DNA from: Arsukibacterium sp. MJ3
Lineage (GTDB): Bacteria; Pseudomonadota; Gammaproteobacteria; Enterobacterales; Alteromonadaceae
Assembly (NCBI RefSeq): GCF_000987765.1
Contig: NZ_LAHP01000003.1
Coordinates: 1 to 64,000, forward strand
Length of the DNA: 64,000 bases
Reading direction: 5' to 3'
Shown here: piece by piece, positions 29,101 to 38,194 of the stretch
Numbering within the stretch: the first letter of the stretch is position 1
Layout: each line of letters begins with the position of its first letter
Made by a program: the position numbers and the translations under genes
Notes under the pieces: model-generated
Seen by the model: the letters and a program-made list of their open reading frames with translations, nothing else
The model's database searches: none
Told to the model about the DNA's origin: nothing

Positions 29101-31443
29101 AGCAAACAACTGAATCTGTGCAACACCAGAATTATCAGTTCTTGCGGTACCAACAGATGGAATAATTTCACCGACATCATTCGCTAGTTCGTAAGCAACT
29201 AACTGGTTTTCTAATGGAATACCATCAAATGTTAATGTCGCTAACAAAGAGCCTTGATTATCCTTGCTAACGTTTCTGGTAGTAATGCCTGAAGAATCAA
29301 CCATGGTTAGAGTCATTAAGTACTTACTTTGAATCTCGTCACCTTTAGTTGAGAAACTTATTGTCTGTTCAACCGCTTGATAACGTGCAGTCAACGTGCC
29401 AGCACCTTCTAAAGTACCCGCCGTTAAGATGATTTGAGCTTCACCATTTACATTCGTCAAGGCTGTACCAAAAGCGGGTTGAATACGTCCAAGTGTACTC
29501 GTAAAACTAACTACTTGATTAACTACCGCTTGATTGTCCTTATCCAGAATACGCGCAGTAACTGAACCAGGATTAGCTTGCGATATCTCAGTTATTTCAG
29601 TTCCTGCAGCATTATTTAATGTTAGATCAATGGTAAAATTAAGATTATTACCTGGAAGCGGAGTGTCACCTGCAGATGTAAACACAAAAACATCAGATAC
29701 GATCTGTGCACCTGCGCTATTCGTAAAGCGTGCTTGGGCTTCACCCGCACTCGCGATAAAACCAGCACGAAGATCAATCCGCGCCACACCGTTAGCATCA
29801 GTCATCGCTCGACCCGTTGTCGGGTTAATTTCACCTGCACCTTCAACACTAAATGTTACTAATTTGAACGGAACTGGAGTCCCATTTTCAGTTACCGTTG
29901 CGGTTAGCAGGCGGGGTGTTGCGAAAGCAACATCACGTACTAACTGATTACTTTCATCCAATAAGCTTAACGTCAGTGCACTTATTACCCGATCATCACC
30001 TAGAGAATCAAATACAAACGGTAGGGACTGAATAGTTTCATTTTGAATTGCTACGACCGCATTTATCTGACCAGTACCTGCAACCTGACCGGCCAAAAGA
30101 CTTAACTCAGCAATACCTTGACCATTGGTTCTAGCAGTACCGCTAACAGGGGATAATTGGCCTATTCCTGAGCTTAGGCTAAAACTAACTAATTGGTTGG
30201 CAACCGGTGAACCGTTAAGACTCAATGTCGCTTGTACCTTACCAGGCTCAATCCTAGAAATAGTCCGAATATCGACATTAGAATTATTTTTTAAAGTTAA
30301 TGATAAAACATATGAACTAATAACTTCATCACCCAAAGATGTAAATCCTAGGCTTTGACTTTTAGCTTGAAAACTTGCTTCAATAGAACCTGCACCAAAA
30401 ATAGTACCTGCAGTCAATGTTACCGTTGCTTCACCTTGTTCGTTAGTTAAAGCAGTACCAAAGGCTGGTTGAATTCGTCCAAGAGTTGAAGTAAAAGATA
30501 CAACTTCATTAACTACTGGCTGGCCTAAGCTATTTCTAATGACGGCAACAATTATACCGGGTTGAGAATTTGAAACCTGACTGATCACATTTCCAGCTTG
30601 GTTAGTCATAGTTAAGTTAATGCTATAAGCTGTTTCGTCGCCTTGAACAGGCGTATCACCAGCAGTAGAAAATACGAAAGAATCGGATTTTACCACCAAA
30701 TTGTTTGCAGTGGCAAAAGTAGCAGTAAGAGTACCAGCACCCGCTTCTATGCCAGCAATTAAGTCGACACGTGCAATGCCATTGATATCGGTCATTGCAG
30801 AGCCGTTAATTGGGTTTAAAACACCCAAAGAACCTAGCTCAAATTTTATAAGTTGAAAAGCACCTGGCTGACCATCAACAAGCAATTTAGCTTCAGCAAT
30901 ACCTGGAGAAAAATGAGAAACCTCACGAGCCACGGTACCATCATGTTTTAACAAGCTTACCGATAGTTCAGCAGATAATCCACCTAGCACAGAAGCATCA
31001 AACACAAATGCATTGGAAGATATTGTTTGATCTGTTGAAACTTGATAAGTCGCAATGACTTGAGCAGACCCTGAATTCTCACCAGCTTGCAGTTGAATTT
31101 CTGCAACACCATTTTCATCAGTTCTTGCACTGCCCTCCTCTGGTGAAAGCTTACCAACATTACCATCCAGAGTAAATTTGACTAGTTGATTCTCAAGTGG
31201 TTGGTTGTTTTTTCTTAGGCTAGCCCTGAGTTTACCTGGAGATGCTGTAGTGACCTGGCGAACTTCTTCACCGGCAGAATTAATAAGAGCAACAGTAAGA
31301 GTGTAATTATCTGTTACACCACCACCAGAACCGCCGCCACCGGTGCCGCCGCCCGAGTTGTTATTGTCCAAAGTACCGCCGCCGCCGCAGGCGGCCAGCG
31401 ATGTAATCATTAATGCAACAAGAAGTTGCCGGATGTTCCGCAT
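26152..31443 (-). CDS. Large Ig-repeat (Big_1/invasin-like) lipoprotein
   Basis: The 1763-residue surface protein has a signal peptide with lipobox LAAC followed by a Gly/Asn-rich linker (21-44). At least ten Ig-like Big_1-type repeats follow, each ending with a G-x-A-x-T-[DN]-x-x-G-x-A signature. The first nine are arranged as a triplet A-B-C repeated three times with a period of about 330 residues. The C-terminal third is different and has cysteine pairs. It also has acidic EF-hand-like stretches (DLNGNGRFDQGEF, DNNEDAKF, DYNTDGIFN) that may bind calcium. Such proteins act in adhesion or surface protection. There is no beta-barrel or secretion domain, so it is probably held by its lipid anchor. 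Confidence 0.85.
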   Translation of the reverse strand: MRNIRQLLVALMITSLAACGGGGTLDNNNSGGGTGGGGSGGGVTDNYTLTVALINSAGEEVRQVTTASPGKLRASLRKNNQPLENQLVKFTLDGNVGKLSPEEGSARTDENGVAEIQLQAGENSGSAQVIATYQVSTDQTISSNAFVFDASVLGGLSAELSVSLLKHDGTVAREVSHFSPGIAEAKLLVDGQPGAFQLIKFELGSLGVLNPINGSAMTDINGIARVDLIAGIEAGAGTLTATFATANNLVVKSDSFVFSTAGDTPVQGDETAYSINLTMTNQAGNVISQVSNSQPGIIVAVIRNSLGQPVVNEVVSFTSTLGRIQPAFGTALTNEQGEATVTLTAGTIFGAGSIEASFQAKSQSLGFTSLGDEVISSYVLSLTLKNNSNVDIRTISRIEPGKVQATLSLNGSPVANQLVSFSLSSGIGQLSPVSGTARTNGQGIAELSLLAGQVAGTGQINAVVAIQNETIQSLPFVFDSLGDDRVISALTLSLLDESNQLVRDVAFATPRLLTATVTENGTPVPFKLVTFSVEGAGEINPTTGRAMTDANGVARIDLRAGFIASAGEAQARFTNSAGAQIVSDVFVFTSAGDTPLPGNNLNFTIDLTLNNAAGTEITEISQANPGSVTARILDKDNQAVVNQVVSFTSTLGRIQPAFGTALTNVNGEAQIILTAGTLEGAGTLTARYQAVEQTISFSTKGDEIQSKYLMTLTMVDSSGITTRNVSKDNQGSLLATLTFDGIPLENQLVAYELANDVGEIIPSVGTARTDNSGVAQIQLFAGNVPGAGIVFATYQAVDEVVSSLPYVFESNGDQSAETIITAEVVEAATDNVVRDVNFANPRRVKVSLIQGGLPSAFKLILVESRFAGLVNPSSGRVMTDATGIAYIDLLAGTVAGAGEIVAQYVTLANVTIVSETFTFTSAGDTPLLGNSPEFTIGLSLISSVTGTETSEISAANSGQVVAMVLNDDGDPVINEVVSFSSTLGSLRPSTGTALTNTLGEARINLVAGTAEGAGTVSAQYQGVSAAIGFYTRGDEVDPNQVTASINFRLLTDCPVDFRATRNPNSCIEATSISAEKPGILYIEVTREGSTTPLAQTLVSATTTIGSISPRAGTAITDENGIALLDLVAGRDVGAGEVSVTAINTTRTKAFEIGAVDVDIVVTSSLAVGETLAAGSSTLISVDISRSGMPYMPPLGVEFTSGCVQAGLAVIDQAVTSIGGVARSTYRASGCVGADLITATVITGGNTVSGTVVVNVSEAAIGSIEFLDVSAPLLALKGTGGANRTETSIVRFRLIDANGNAVAGRQVNFSLATAVGGLELAQLNGFTNIDGIVQTVVRSGIVPTPTRVIARSEQTIASGIVVVTAPSDVLTVSTGLADQNSFSLSRSAFNVHGLNFDGNEVDVTIFMADHFNNPVPDGTAVNFVAEGGSIEPNCTTLNGRCDVKWRSQNPRPFTVGFTNTIIDKCDAGKPCPYGIVRDDGITFDQPLGGRATILAYSIGEESFTDLNGNGRFDQGEFVIAYDLTEAFIDNNEDAKFRGDSCDDVANPCSPTSPEGDQFEEFVDYNTDGIFNSANGNYNGLLCRQEDETAGLCSRELVNVFQNQEIIMSGDQAFFRLTTYATDCNAIPGVTARSVRVNSNSSSPEVFEVRGSTVGRKMCEVSSIDLSSGSGADSVSLLLFIADLYNNPLPVGTSVDVSVDNGVLVGSDSYAFPNTTSRVPVSLSFAMTQEPAGQGNNKLSGFLTIDVTAPSGLTSSLLVPVSDDR
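28340..31311 (-). repeat. Threefold super-repeat of about 990 bp
   Basis: Inside the Ig-repeat gene a block coding for three Ig-like domains recurs three times. Anchors at residues 104, 214 and 329 recur at 435, 544 and 659. The C domains of blocks 1 and 2 share GRIQPAFGTALTN exactly, and the matching DNA near 30461 and 29467 is visibly similar. Confidence 0.75.
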
Positions 31444-31608
31444 GAAAACTCTCCCTAGCTGTTTTATATATAGTTTTTGTTAATTGCATCTTAAACCATT
31501 AATTATCGCTACGTCACAGCAATTTTAAAAAAGTTTTACTGTGCCCTGCCCAATAGCACTGCAAACTGATAGTCTTAGCAATATTCTGCACTGATATATA
31601 ACATTACA

Positions 31609-32943
31609 ATGAGCAATAATAAAAAACTAGGGTTAACTGCCCGTATTGTTATCGGCATGGTTGCTGGTATTTTAGTTGGTTTCTTTTTTAAAGCTATTCT
31701 GGCTGGTCAGGAAGAGCGAGAACTGGTGTTTTTTGGCTTTTCCATGCCATTAAAAGCCTTTTTTATCGATGGCGTCTTTCATGTTGGTGGTGAAATTTTT
31801 ATTGCCAGCTTAAAGATGCTAGTGGTACCACTGGTATTTGTATCGCTGGTGTGTGGTACTTGTTCGTTGTCTGATACGTCGTCTTTGGGCAGGCTTGGCG
31901 GTAAAACTATTGGCCTGTACCTTATTACCACGGCAATTGCTATTAGCCTGGCGATGACAGCAGCCATAGTCGTTGGCCCCGGCAAAGGCGTTGCCATGCA
32001 ATCAGATGCCAGCTTTGACATTTCAGAAGCGCCATCGTTGGCTCAGGTATTTATCAATATTTTTCCCAGTAATCCAATTGAATCGATGGCTCAAGGCAAT
32101 ATGCTACAAATTATTGTATTTGCCGTGTTGTTTGGTTTAGCCATGGCGTTAAGCGGTAAACCTGGTGAGCGTTTGGCGATGGTATTTACTGATCTTAGTG
32201 AAGTAATAATGAAACTGGTCAACATTCTGATGAATTTAGCGCCCTATGGCGTGTTTTTCTTAATGGCTAAATTGTTCACCACTCTGGGTTTTGAAACCAT
32301 TGCCAGCCTGGCAAAGTATTTTGGGGTAGTACTAACGGTATTGTTGTTCCACGGACTGGTCAGTTACAGCATTATTCTGAAATTACTCACCGGTTTAAAC
32401 CCGTTAATATTTATACGAAAGATGCGTGATGCTGCTTTATTTGGCTTTAGTACCTCTAGCAGCAATGCCACCATGCCAGTAACGATGGAAACGGTAACTA
32501 AAAAACTGGGTGTTAAAAATAGCATTGCCTCTTTTACTGTGCCATTAGGTGCCACCATTAATATGGACGGCACGGCAATTATGCAGGGTGTTGCTACGGT
32601 ATTTATTGCTCAGGTATTTTTAGTGGATTTAACCATAGGCGATTACCTGATGGTTATCTTAACGGCTACCTTAGCCTCGATAGGCACTGCTGGGGTACCT
32701 GGGGTTGGTTTAATTATGCTGGCCATGGTATTACAGCAAGTAGGCTTACCGGTTGAAGGTATTGCATTAATTATTGGCGTTGACCGGCTGCTGGATATGA
32801 CCCGCACTGCAGTGAATGTTACCGGTGATGCAATGGTGTCATGTGTGGTTGGTAAAAGTGAGAAGCAATTCGACCAGGCGGTATTTGATGATGAAAATGC
32901 CGGTTTAAAGGATGAAAGCGTTGATTTTCATCATTTGCGTTAA
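31609..32943 (+). CDS. Dicarboxylate/amino acid:cation symporter (DAACS)
   Basis: This 444-residue inner-membrane transporter belongs to the GltP/DctA-type DAACS family, which takes up glutamate, aspartate or C4-dicarboxylates with protons or sodium. The first re-entrant loop serine-rich motif is STSSSNATMPVTME, the TM7 motif is GATINMDGTAI, and the last helix holds DRLLDMTRTAVNVTGD, where the substrate-binding arginine and aspartate normally lie. Eight hydrophobic segments can be followed. The gene is divergent from the Ig-repeat gene and ends before a strong terminator. The exact substrate cannot be read from the sequence. Confidence 0.9.
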   Translation: MSNNKKLGLTARIVIGMVAGILVGFFFKAILAGQEERELVFFGFSMPLKAFFIDGVFHVGGEIFIASLKMLVVPLVFVSLVCGTCSLSDTSSLGRLGGKTIGLYLITTAIAISLAMTAAIVVGPGKGVAMQSDASFDISEAPSLAQVFINIFPSNPIESMAQGNMLQIIVFAVLFGLAMALSGKPGERLAMVFTDLSEVIMKLVNILMNLAPYGVFFLMAKLFTTLGFETIASLAKYFGVVLTVLLFHGLVSYSIILKLLTGLNPLIFIRKMRDAALFGFSTSSSNATMPVTMETVTKKLGVKNSIASFTVPLGATINMDGTAIMQGVATVFIAQVFLVDLTIGDYLMVILTATLASIGTAGVPGVGLIMLAMVLQQVGLPVEGIALIIGVDRLLDMTRTAVNVTGDAMVSCVVGKSEKQFDQAVFDDENAGLKDESVDFHHLR

Positions 32944-32970
32944 TTCACCTCCTAAAAAATAACAGTAAAA

Positions 32971-32997
32971 AACAGGCTTAATAGCCTGTTTTTTTAT
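32971..32997. terminator. Terminator after the DAACS symporter
   Basis: AACAGGCT-TAAT-AGCCTGTT forms an 8-bp stem with a 4-base loop and is followed by seven T residues on the plus strand. It lies between convergent genes. Confidence 0.8.
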
Positions 32998-33012
32998 TGT
33001 TTAACACCTTGA

Positions 33013-34014
33013 TTAACGCTGCCAATATTGATGCACCAGCTTTTGCCACCATAGCGCCAGCACATTGGCTGAGCCGATACCGACCTTTTCTGCCAGGCCT
33101 TTTTTTAGCTGGTACTTCACCGTAAACAAACGATGGCTGGGTAGTTTTGCCATTACGTAATCGTCACTGGTTTGAATATGATCAACCAGGTTAAGCTCCA
33201 GCGCCTGATAGCCAAACCAATGCTCGCCGGTAGCCACCTTCGAAATAGTTAACTGCGGTCGGTGCTGTTGTACAAAGGTTTTAAACAAATCATGCGTGTC
33301 TTCCAACTCTTGCTGAAACTTTTGCCGGCCTTTATCTGTATTTTCACCAAAAAGTGTTACCGTGCGTTTAAATTCACCGGCGGTAAACTGTTCAAAGTCG
33401 ATATGATTTTTCTGTAATAACTTGTGAAAATTGGGCAACTGCGCAATAACGCCGATAGAGCCCAGAATGGCAAATGGCGCAGCTAAAATTTTATTGCCAA
33501 TACACGCCATCATATAACCACCACTGGCAGCAACCTTATCCACCGCCACGGTTAGGCTAATATTCTGCTGGCGGATCCGATCCAGTTGTGAGGCAGCCAG
33601 GCCATACCCATGCACCACACCACCACCACTTTCCAGCCGCAGCAAAACTTCATCTTGTGGTTTAGCAACAGCGAGTAACGCAGTAACCTCTTCGCGCAAT
33701 GAATCGGTCTCGCGAGCATCCATCGAGCCATTAAAGTCAAGCACAAATAGGCAAGGTCGCTCCGCTATTTGCCGCTTGTCAGCTTTTTGTTGTACTTTTT
33801 GCCACTGCTTAAAGGCTTTTTTGTCAAGTAAGCGTTGTTGTAACTCTGCAGTTTGTTGCTGATAGTGTTTACCCAGATCAGTAAATTCCAGCTGACCTTT
33901 CTTACTTTTAGGCTTGTGGCTAGCACTCACCACAATACCCACCACCAAAGCGATAGCAAAGACAATGGTTGCTGCCTTTGCCAAAAACATACCGTATTCC
34001 AATAAAAATGCCAA
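33013..34014 (-). CDS. sohB: S49-family membrane protease SohB
   Basis: SohB is an inner-membrane serine protease related to signal peptide peptidase A. The 333-residue protein has an N-terminal membrane helix (5-27), a charged linker, and a protease domain that opens LFVLDFNGSMDA. The nucleophile serine is in KVAASGGYMMACIG and the general-base lysine is probably the one in TAGEFKRT. GSIGVIAQLPNFHKLL is typical of the family. The length is slightly under the 349 residues of E. coli SohB. It is followed on the plus side by an oppositely oriented symporter gene. Confidence 0.93.
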   Translation of the reverse strand: MAFLLEYGMFLAKAATIVFAIALVVGIVVSASHKPKSKKGQLEFTDLGKHYQQQTAELQQRLLDKKAFKQWQKVQQKADKRQIAERPCLFVLDFNGSMDARETDSLREEVTALLAVAKPQDEVLLRLESGGGVVHGYGLAASQLDRIRQQNISLTVAVDKVAASGGYMMACIGNKILAAPFAILGSIGVIAQLPNFHKLLQKNHIDFEQFTAGEFKRTVTLFGENTDKGRQKFQQELEDTHDLFKTFVQQHRPQLTISKVATGEHWFGYQALELNLVDHIQTSDDYVMAKLPSHRLFTVKYQLKKGLAEKVGIGSANVLALWWQKLVHQYWQR

Positions 34015-34070
34015 AGTTATACTCCTGTTTGTTTGAATATCGTTATTCTATCTGGATTAAGCAAAAGAAA

Positions 34071-34097
34071 AAGCCCGGTGCATTTGCAACCGGGCTT
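34071..34097 (-). terminator. Terminator after the VolA-like lipase gene
   Basis: AAGCCCGGT pairs with ACCGGGCTT across a 9-base loop that can extend the stem further. On the minus strand it is followed by TTTTCTTTT, so it should end the lipase transcript before sohB. Confidence 0.75.
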
Positions 34098-34118
34098 AAA
34101 AACAGTGCAACAATAAAA

Positions 34119-36482
34119 TTAATTACCGCTGGCTAATACCGTTGGGTTAGATACAAACAAACCTTGACCTCTGTTTAAGAAGAAGGTCACACTCTGTGTT
34201 TGCATTTCAACGGTTGCTGCAGGGCTGGATACCGGACTTAAAATAGAACCATGATTGCCAGTACTAAAGCGCGCTATCGCATTGTTACCATTTAAACCTA
34301 GCCCACCGGCGCTGGCAGGCACACTAATTGCACCTAACAACCGAGCCAACGGCTCTGTACCGGCTAATGGCATTTTACCCGCCGCTAACGCCGCTAGCGG
34401 ATTAAAATTACCGTTTGGAATAACTTGATCCGGCAGATTATTAGCACCATCTCCCACTACTTCAATCATGTAAACCGGCGTTTCGCTATTAACCAACCGC
34501 TCTGCGTAGTTATTGGGATCACCCGCATCCGTTACCGTCTGTGCGGCAAACGCAAACTGGGTTAAAGTAGCAGCTACCCGCTGTTGCTGAGCCGCATTTG
34601 CAGGCTCAGTTAAGGTCATCAAATAAGCATTTACTACCGGCGCAGCGCAAGCTGGATATGCGGCAGCAGTTTCTGCCGTAGGCATGCCGCAACTGGTATT
34701 AGCCGCAACATAGCCTACAAACTGATTCGTTAACTCACCACCCGCACCCAACATAACGCTGGCTTTAATTAACGGACCAAACGATGCAGAATCAAGCAGG
34801 AAATTGGCCACAGCGCCACCTGGCATTGCTAACACTGCAGTTTCTACACTGTATAGCGCATCTAAAGCGGGTATACCGGTTGTAGTATTCGCCAGTGCCA
34901 CCATAGAAGTACCACTAATGCCACCTAACGAATGGCCTAAAAACTGCACACGACTGGTGTCTAAATCAACGCCTTGCACAAAGTTAAGGGCTAAACGCAG
35001 TGCCAGCATATCGGCAATACTTTGCCGCAGATTATCGCGGGTAACTAATAAGTTACTCAGGTTCATGTACACCGTAGCACTACCGCTACTGGCGTTTATT
35101 GGACCAAAACCACGATTGCCGTGTAAGGGGTGATCAATGGCAACAGTAGCAAAGCCTTGTGAGGCTAAAGTGCCGGTAATGGCCAACATATCAGAGCGAC
35201 GTGAAGTAATACCATGTTGCAGAATTACAATGGGCCAGCCGGTAGCAGGCATCGGAATGACATTGGCATCAGGCACGGTCATCTGTACATCAACTGTTTG
35301 ATAACCATTTATTTTTGGAATGGTATTAAACTTTGTCAGGTGACGGGCAGAGTCAACCCCTAAGTCACGCAAAGCACCACCGCTAAATGCCTGACAGGCA
35401 CCATCATTTTCAGATACCGGCGTGGCAGGTTTCATGGCCGGTGGCAACGCCGCAATAATAGCACCACTGTCACAGCGCGCCGTCCAGCGGGTATTCAATG
35501 GCGCGGTTGGGTTAGCTTCCGTGGGTAAGCCAAGATAATAAGCCAGATTTAATGAACCCGTGTAATAGCGGGTAATGCCAAAAGCCGGGTTACCGGCAAA
35601 AGCAGGGTTTAACTGTGATACGGTTAAACCGGTATTATTTACCACTAGTGGCGATGGACCATATCCCGTTGGCGTCGGTGATGCCATCAACTGTTTTAAG
35701 GTAGACAACACCGCGCCCACCGACTGAGTGGTAATGGCAGCAGTATAAATAATGTTATCTTTATCTAAGCCTTCGTCCCGCACCATAACATTTTCAAAAC
35801 TGTTGATCACAGCTTGCAAACCACGCTGCGAGGCAGTAGCCAGTGGCAAGGTAGCCGCGTCCTGTTTTACCAATTCATAAGCAGTAGACGGTTTAATTGA
35901 CTCGCCATTGCTGTCTTCAAGTATGCTGGTTAAAGCCAGTAAATACGTGGTGGCGTTATTAAGTGGTCTCAATGGTATAACGGCCACACTATTACCACGC
36001 CCTGCTGTGATAAAGTCCCGACCGAACTGTAATTCTTCAATAATTTGGCAGGCAGCACCACGTGGTACTGCAGTACAAGAAGCTTCTGGTGACGAAGGGT
36101 CACCCATTAATGCCTTAAACACCCGCACTGCGCCCGGCCGCTGAGCAGTAGCGGCATCTAAAGTTACACCAGCGGCAAAACTCAGTTCAATAGCAAAAGG
36201 ATTCTGTGTTGACCAGCCATCCAGTGCACCTAGTGCTACTTGCGGGTTGGTATAATCCGGGTTAGCACCACTGTCCAGGGTTAATGTACCGTCGGTAGTT
36301 CCCTGAAACAGTAAATCATTTGGTACCGACACCCTGCCCGCAGTTGGGTCGAATACTACTCTGGAAGCCGGTGCAACCGCACCTTGCTCAGCAACATCCT
36401 GCTTTATATCTTCTAATGAATCACCACAACCAGCCAGGCCGACCGCTGCCGCAACAGCGATACTAATAGCAAGCTTTTTCAT
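34119..36482 (-). CDS. VolA/Pla-1-type lipase lipoprotein
   Basis: The 787-residue protein has a lipoprotein signal (lipobox GLAGC) and an N-terminal domain with RVVFDPTAGRVSVPNDLLFQG, the opening typical of the VolA/Pla-1 virulence-lipase N-terminal family. The alpha/beta hydrolase part has the nucleophile elbow GHSLGGISG in its second half and an ILQHGITSRR oxyanion-type segment. A C-terminal FSTGNHGSILSP probably carries the catalytic histidine. Vibrio VolA is a surface lysophospholipase that frees fatty acids from host or environmental lipids; a similar scavenging role is inferred here. It stands alone on its strand. Confidence 0.85.
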   Translation of the reverse strand: MKKLAISIAVAAAVGLAGCGDSLEDIKQDVAEQGAVAPASRVVFDPTAGRVSVPNDLLFQGTTDGTLTLDSGANPDYTNPQVALGALDGWSTQNPFAIELSFAAGVTLDAATAQRPGAVRVFKALMGDPSSPEASCTAVPRGAACQIIEELQFGRDFITAGRGNSVAVIPLRPLNNATTYLLALTSILEDSNGESIKPSTAYELVKQDAATLPLATASQRGLQAVINSFENVMVRDEGLDKDNIIYTAAITTQSVGAVLSTLKQLMASPTPTGYGPSPLVVNNTGLTVSQLNPAFAGNPAFGITRYYTGSLNLAYYLGLPTEANPTAPLNTRWTARCDSGAIIAALPPAMKPATPVSENDGACQAFSGGALRDLGVDSARHLTKFNTIPKINGYQTVDVQMTVPDANVIPMPATGWPIVILQHGITSRRSDMLAITGTLASQGFATVAIDHPLHGNRGFGPINASSGSATVYMNLSNLLVTRDNLRQSIADMLALRLALNFVQGVDLDTSRVQFLGHSLGGISGTSMVALANTTTGIPALDALYSVETAVLAMPGGAVANFLLDSASFGPLIKASVMLGAGGELTNQFVGYVAANTSCGMPTAETAAAYPACAAPVVNAYLMTLTEPANAAQQQRVAATLTQFAFAAQTVTDAGDPNNYAERLVNSETPVYMIEVVGDGANNLPDQVIPNGNFNPLAALAAGKMPLAGTEPLARLLGAISVPASAGGLGLNGNNAIARFSTGNHGSILSPVSSPAATVEMQTQSVTFFLNRGQGLFVSNPTVLASGN

Positions 36483-36722
36483 ATTGTCTCCCCGTCCTTA
36501 AACGCTTATTTTTTTATTGCAAAGCAATAACGTTGCTTCGCTTATTACGAATTCTTATTAGTGTAAAGTGGCTGCCCCTGTTGAACAGCTACGACCAGTT
36601 AAAGTTAACTCAAAGTCTGGCAGATCGCTAGCGCAAAAATACAGTTGATAGCAAGAAAGATGCAAAATAATTGATTTAAGCGTATGCTTGCGCCGTTTTT
36701 CAGTGCTTACAGGTTAGAATAC

Positions 36723-37463
36723 ATGCATAACTACACTGCGCCTGCAGAGGCCTTAAAGAATAAAGTTATTTTAATTACCGGAGCTGGTGACGGCATTGGC
36801 CGCTGTGCGGCCTTAACATTCGCGCGGTATGGCGCCACAGTAATTTTACTGGGTAAAACAGTAAAGAAACTTGAAGCAGTATATGATGAAATTATAGCCG
36901 CTAACGGCGCCGAGCCGGCCATTGTGCCACTGGACTTAAAAGGGGCTACCGCATCACATTATACGGATATGGCAGCGACTATTGCCCGCGAGTTTGGCCA
37001 ACTCGATGGCGTATTACACAACGCCGGTTTGCTAGGGGTGTTAAGCCCGTTTGAGCATATTAATCTCGCCAGCTGGCAAGATATTATGCACATTAATGTC
37101 ACAGCCGCCATGCTGATGACTCAGGCATTAATGCCCGTGCTTAAAAAAGCACCTTTGGCATCAGTGGTGTTTACCTCTTCCGGGGTTGGCCGCGCAGGTA
37201 AGGCGTATTGGGGCCCTTATGCGGTCTCAAAATTTGCCACTGAAGGCCTTATGCAGGTAATGGCTGATGAATATGCAAACAGTACCATCCGCGTAAACTG
37301 CATTAATCCGGGCGCCACCCGCACCGCCATGCGTGCAAAGGCTTATCCGGGTGAAAACCCGGCACGCTTAAAAACCCCGGCTGATTTAATGTGGTTGTAT
37401 TTGTATTTAATGGCCGATGACAGCCAGGCAGTAAATGGTCAGTCACTAAATGCACAGCCTTAA
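36723..37463 (+). CDS. yciK: Short-chain oxidoreductase YciK
   Basis: The 246-residue short-chain dehydrogenase/reductase has a Rossmann motif ITGAGDGIGRCAAL (residues 18-31), LHNAGLLG, the catalytic serine in FTSSGVGRAG and the Y-x3-K in PYAVSKFATEGLMQV. RVNCINPGATRTAMRAKAYPGE is a YciK hallmark. The likely start is ATG 36723 because MHNYTAPAEALKNKVILITG aligns with E. coli MHYQPKQDLLNDRIILVTG; a 13-residue extension has no support. The physiological substrate of YciK is not known. The protein ends at NGQSLNAQP, a little earlier than the E. coli one. Confidence 0.93.
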   Translation: MHNYTAPAEALKNKVILITGAGDGIGRCAALTFARYGATVILLGKTVKKLEAVYDEIIAANGAEPAIVPLDLKGATASHYTDMAATIAREFGQLDGVLHNAGLLGVLSPFEHINLASWQDIMHINVTAAMLMTQALMPVLKKAPLASVVFTSSGVGRAGKAYWGPYAVSKFATEGLMQVMADEYANSTIRVNCINPGATRTAMRAKAYPGENPARLKTPADLMWLYLYLMADDSQAVNGQSLNAQP

Positions 37464-37507
37464 CAGTGGCTAACAGTGGCGCGCATTGCCGTTATCTTTA
37501 AAGTATG

Positions 37508-37533
37508 AAAAACCGGCTACATAGCCGGTTTTT
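37508..37533. terminator. Terminator after yciK
   Basis: AAAAACCGGCT and its complement form an 11-bp stem with an ACAT loop, with A and T tracts on either side. It serves the convergent yciK and H-NS-like genes. Confidence 0.8.
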
Positions 37534-37566
37534 GTATTAAAAAGTAACCCTTTGTACATTTCAGAC

Positions 37567-38091
37567 TTAGCGTTTGTCTAAAATCTCAGCGCCGTTTGCC
37601 ACTGCCCACTCATTCCAAATTAACACTTTTGAATTAAAGTTCTCAACAGCTTGTAACGTAGCATCTGCAATAAGAGTGTCAATGTCTTTGGCAAACTTTT
37701 TATCAACTTTCGCAAGAGGCATTACCTGAACTCCGCGCTGTTGTAAGCCTTTTTTCATAGTGTGAGTCCGCAGTAACTGTAACTGACCATTCTCAACATA
37801 GAAAAACTGACTGTCTTTGTTAATCGTTTTAAATTTAGGTTTTACCGGACGTTTAACGCTACTGGCTTCACTGTGCTCTGCTACAACGACATCACTACTT
37901 TGTTTATAACCCAATTGCTCCATGGTAAAACCTTGATCTTTGGCATATTGTTCAACCCGAGCGATAACCTCAACTTCCTGTTGCCGCTCAGCCATTACGC
38001 TATTTAAAGTTTCAATAACATCAGTTAATTTTACCAGCGTTAATTCTTTAGCCGCTTTCTTTAATTCTTTTTTATCAGATAATATAGACAC
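37567..38091 (-). CDS. H-NS-like protein with unusual C-terminus
   Basis: The first 60 residues (AAKELTLVKLTDVIETLNSV, then EVEVIARVEQYAKDQGFTMEQLG) resemble the helical oligomerisation region of H-NS-family nucleoid proteins. A basic linker follows at about 78-92 (VKRPVKPKFKTINK). The C-terminal 80 residues, containing FFYVENGQLQLLRTHTMKKG and VLIWNEWAVANG, do not show the usual AT-minor-groove Q/RGR loop. The 174-residue length is longer than the 137 of E. coli H-NS. The protein may be a nucleoid protein with another DNA-contacting domain, or something else built on the same helices. It lies downstream of manB-manC on the same strand, with about 100 bases between. Confidence 0.5.
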   Translation of the reverse strand: MSILSDKKELKKAAKELTLVKLTDVIETLNSVMAERQQEVEVIARVEQYAKDQGFTMEQLGYKQSSDVVVAEHSEASSVKRPVKPKFKTINKDSQFFYVENGQLQLLRTHTMKKGLQQRGVQVMPLAKVDKKFAKDIDTLIADATLQAVENFNSKVLIWNEWAVANGAEILDKR

Positions 38092-38194
38092 TATTTGCTC
38101 CTTAAATGAAATTTAATAGAGAATAAACAATTTAACGCGTGAAATAAAGCAAGCCGAGCGTTTAGAACAAAGATAAATGATAATAAAAATTATT

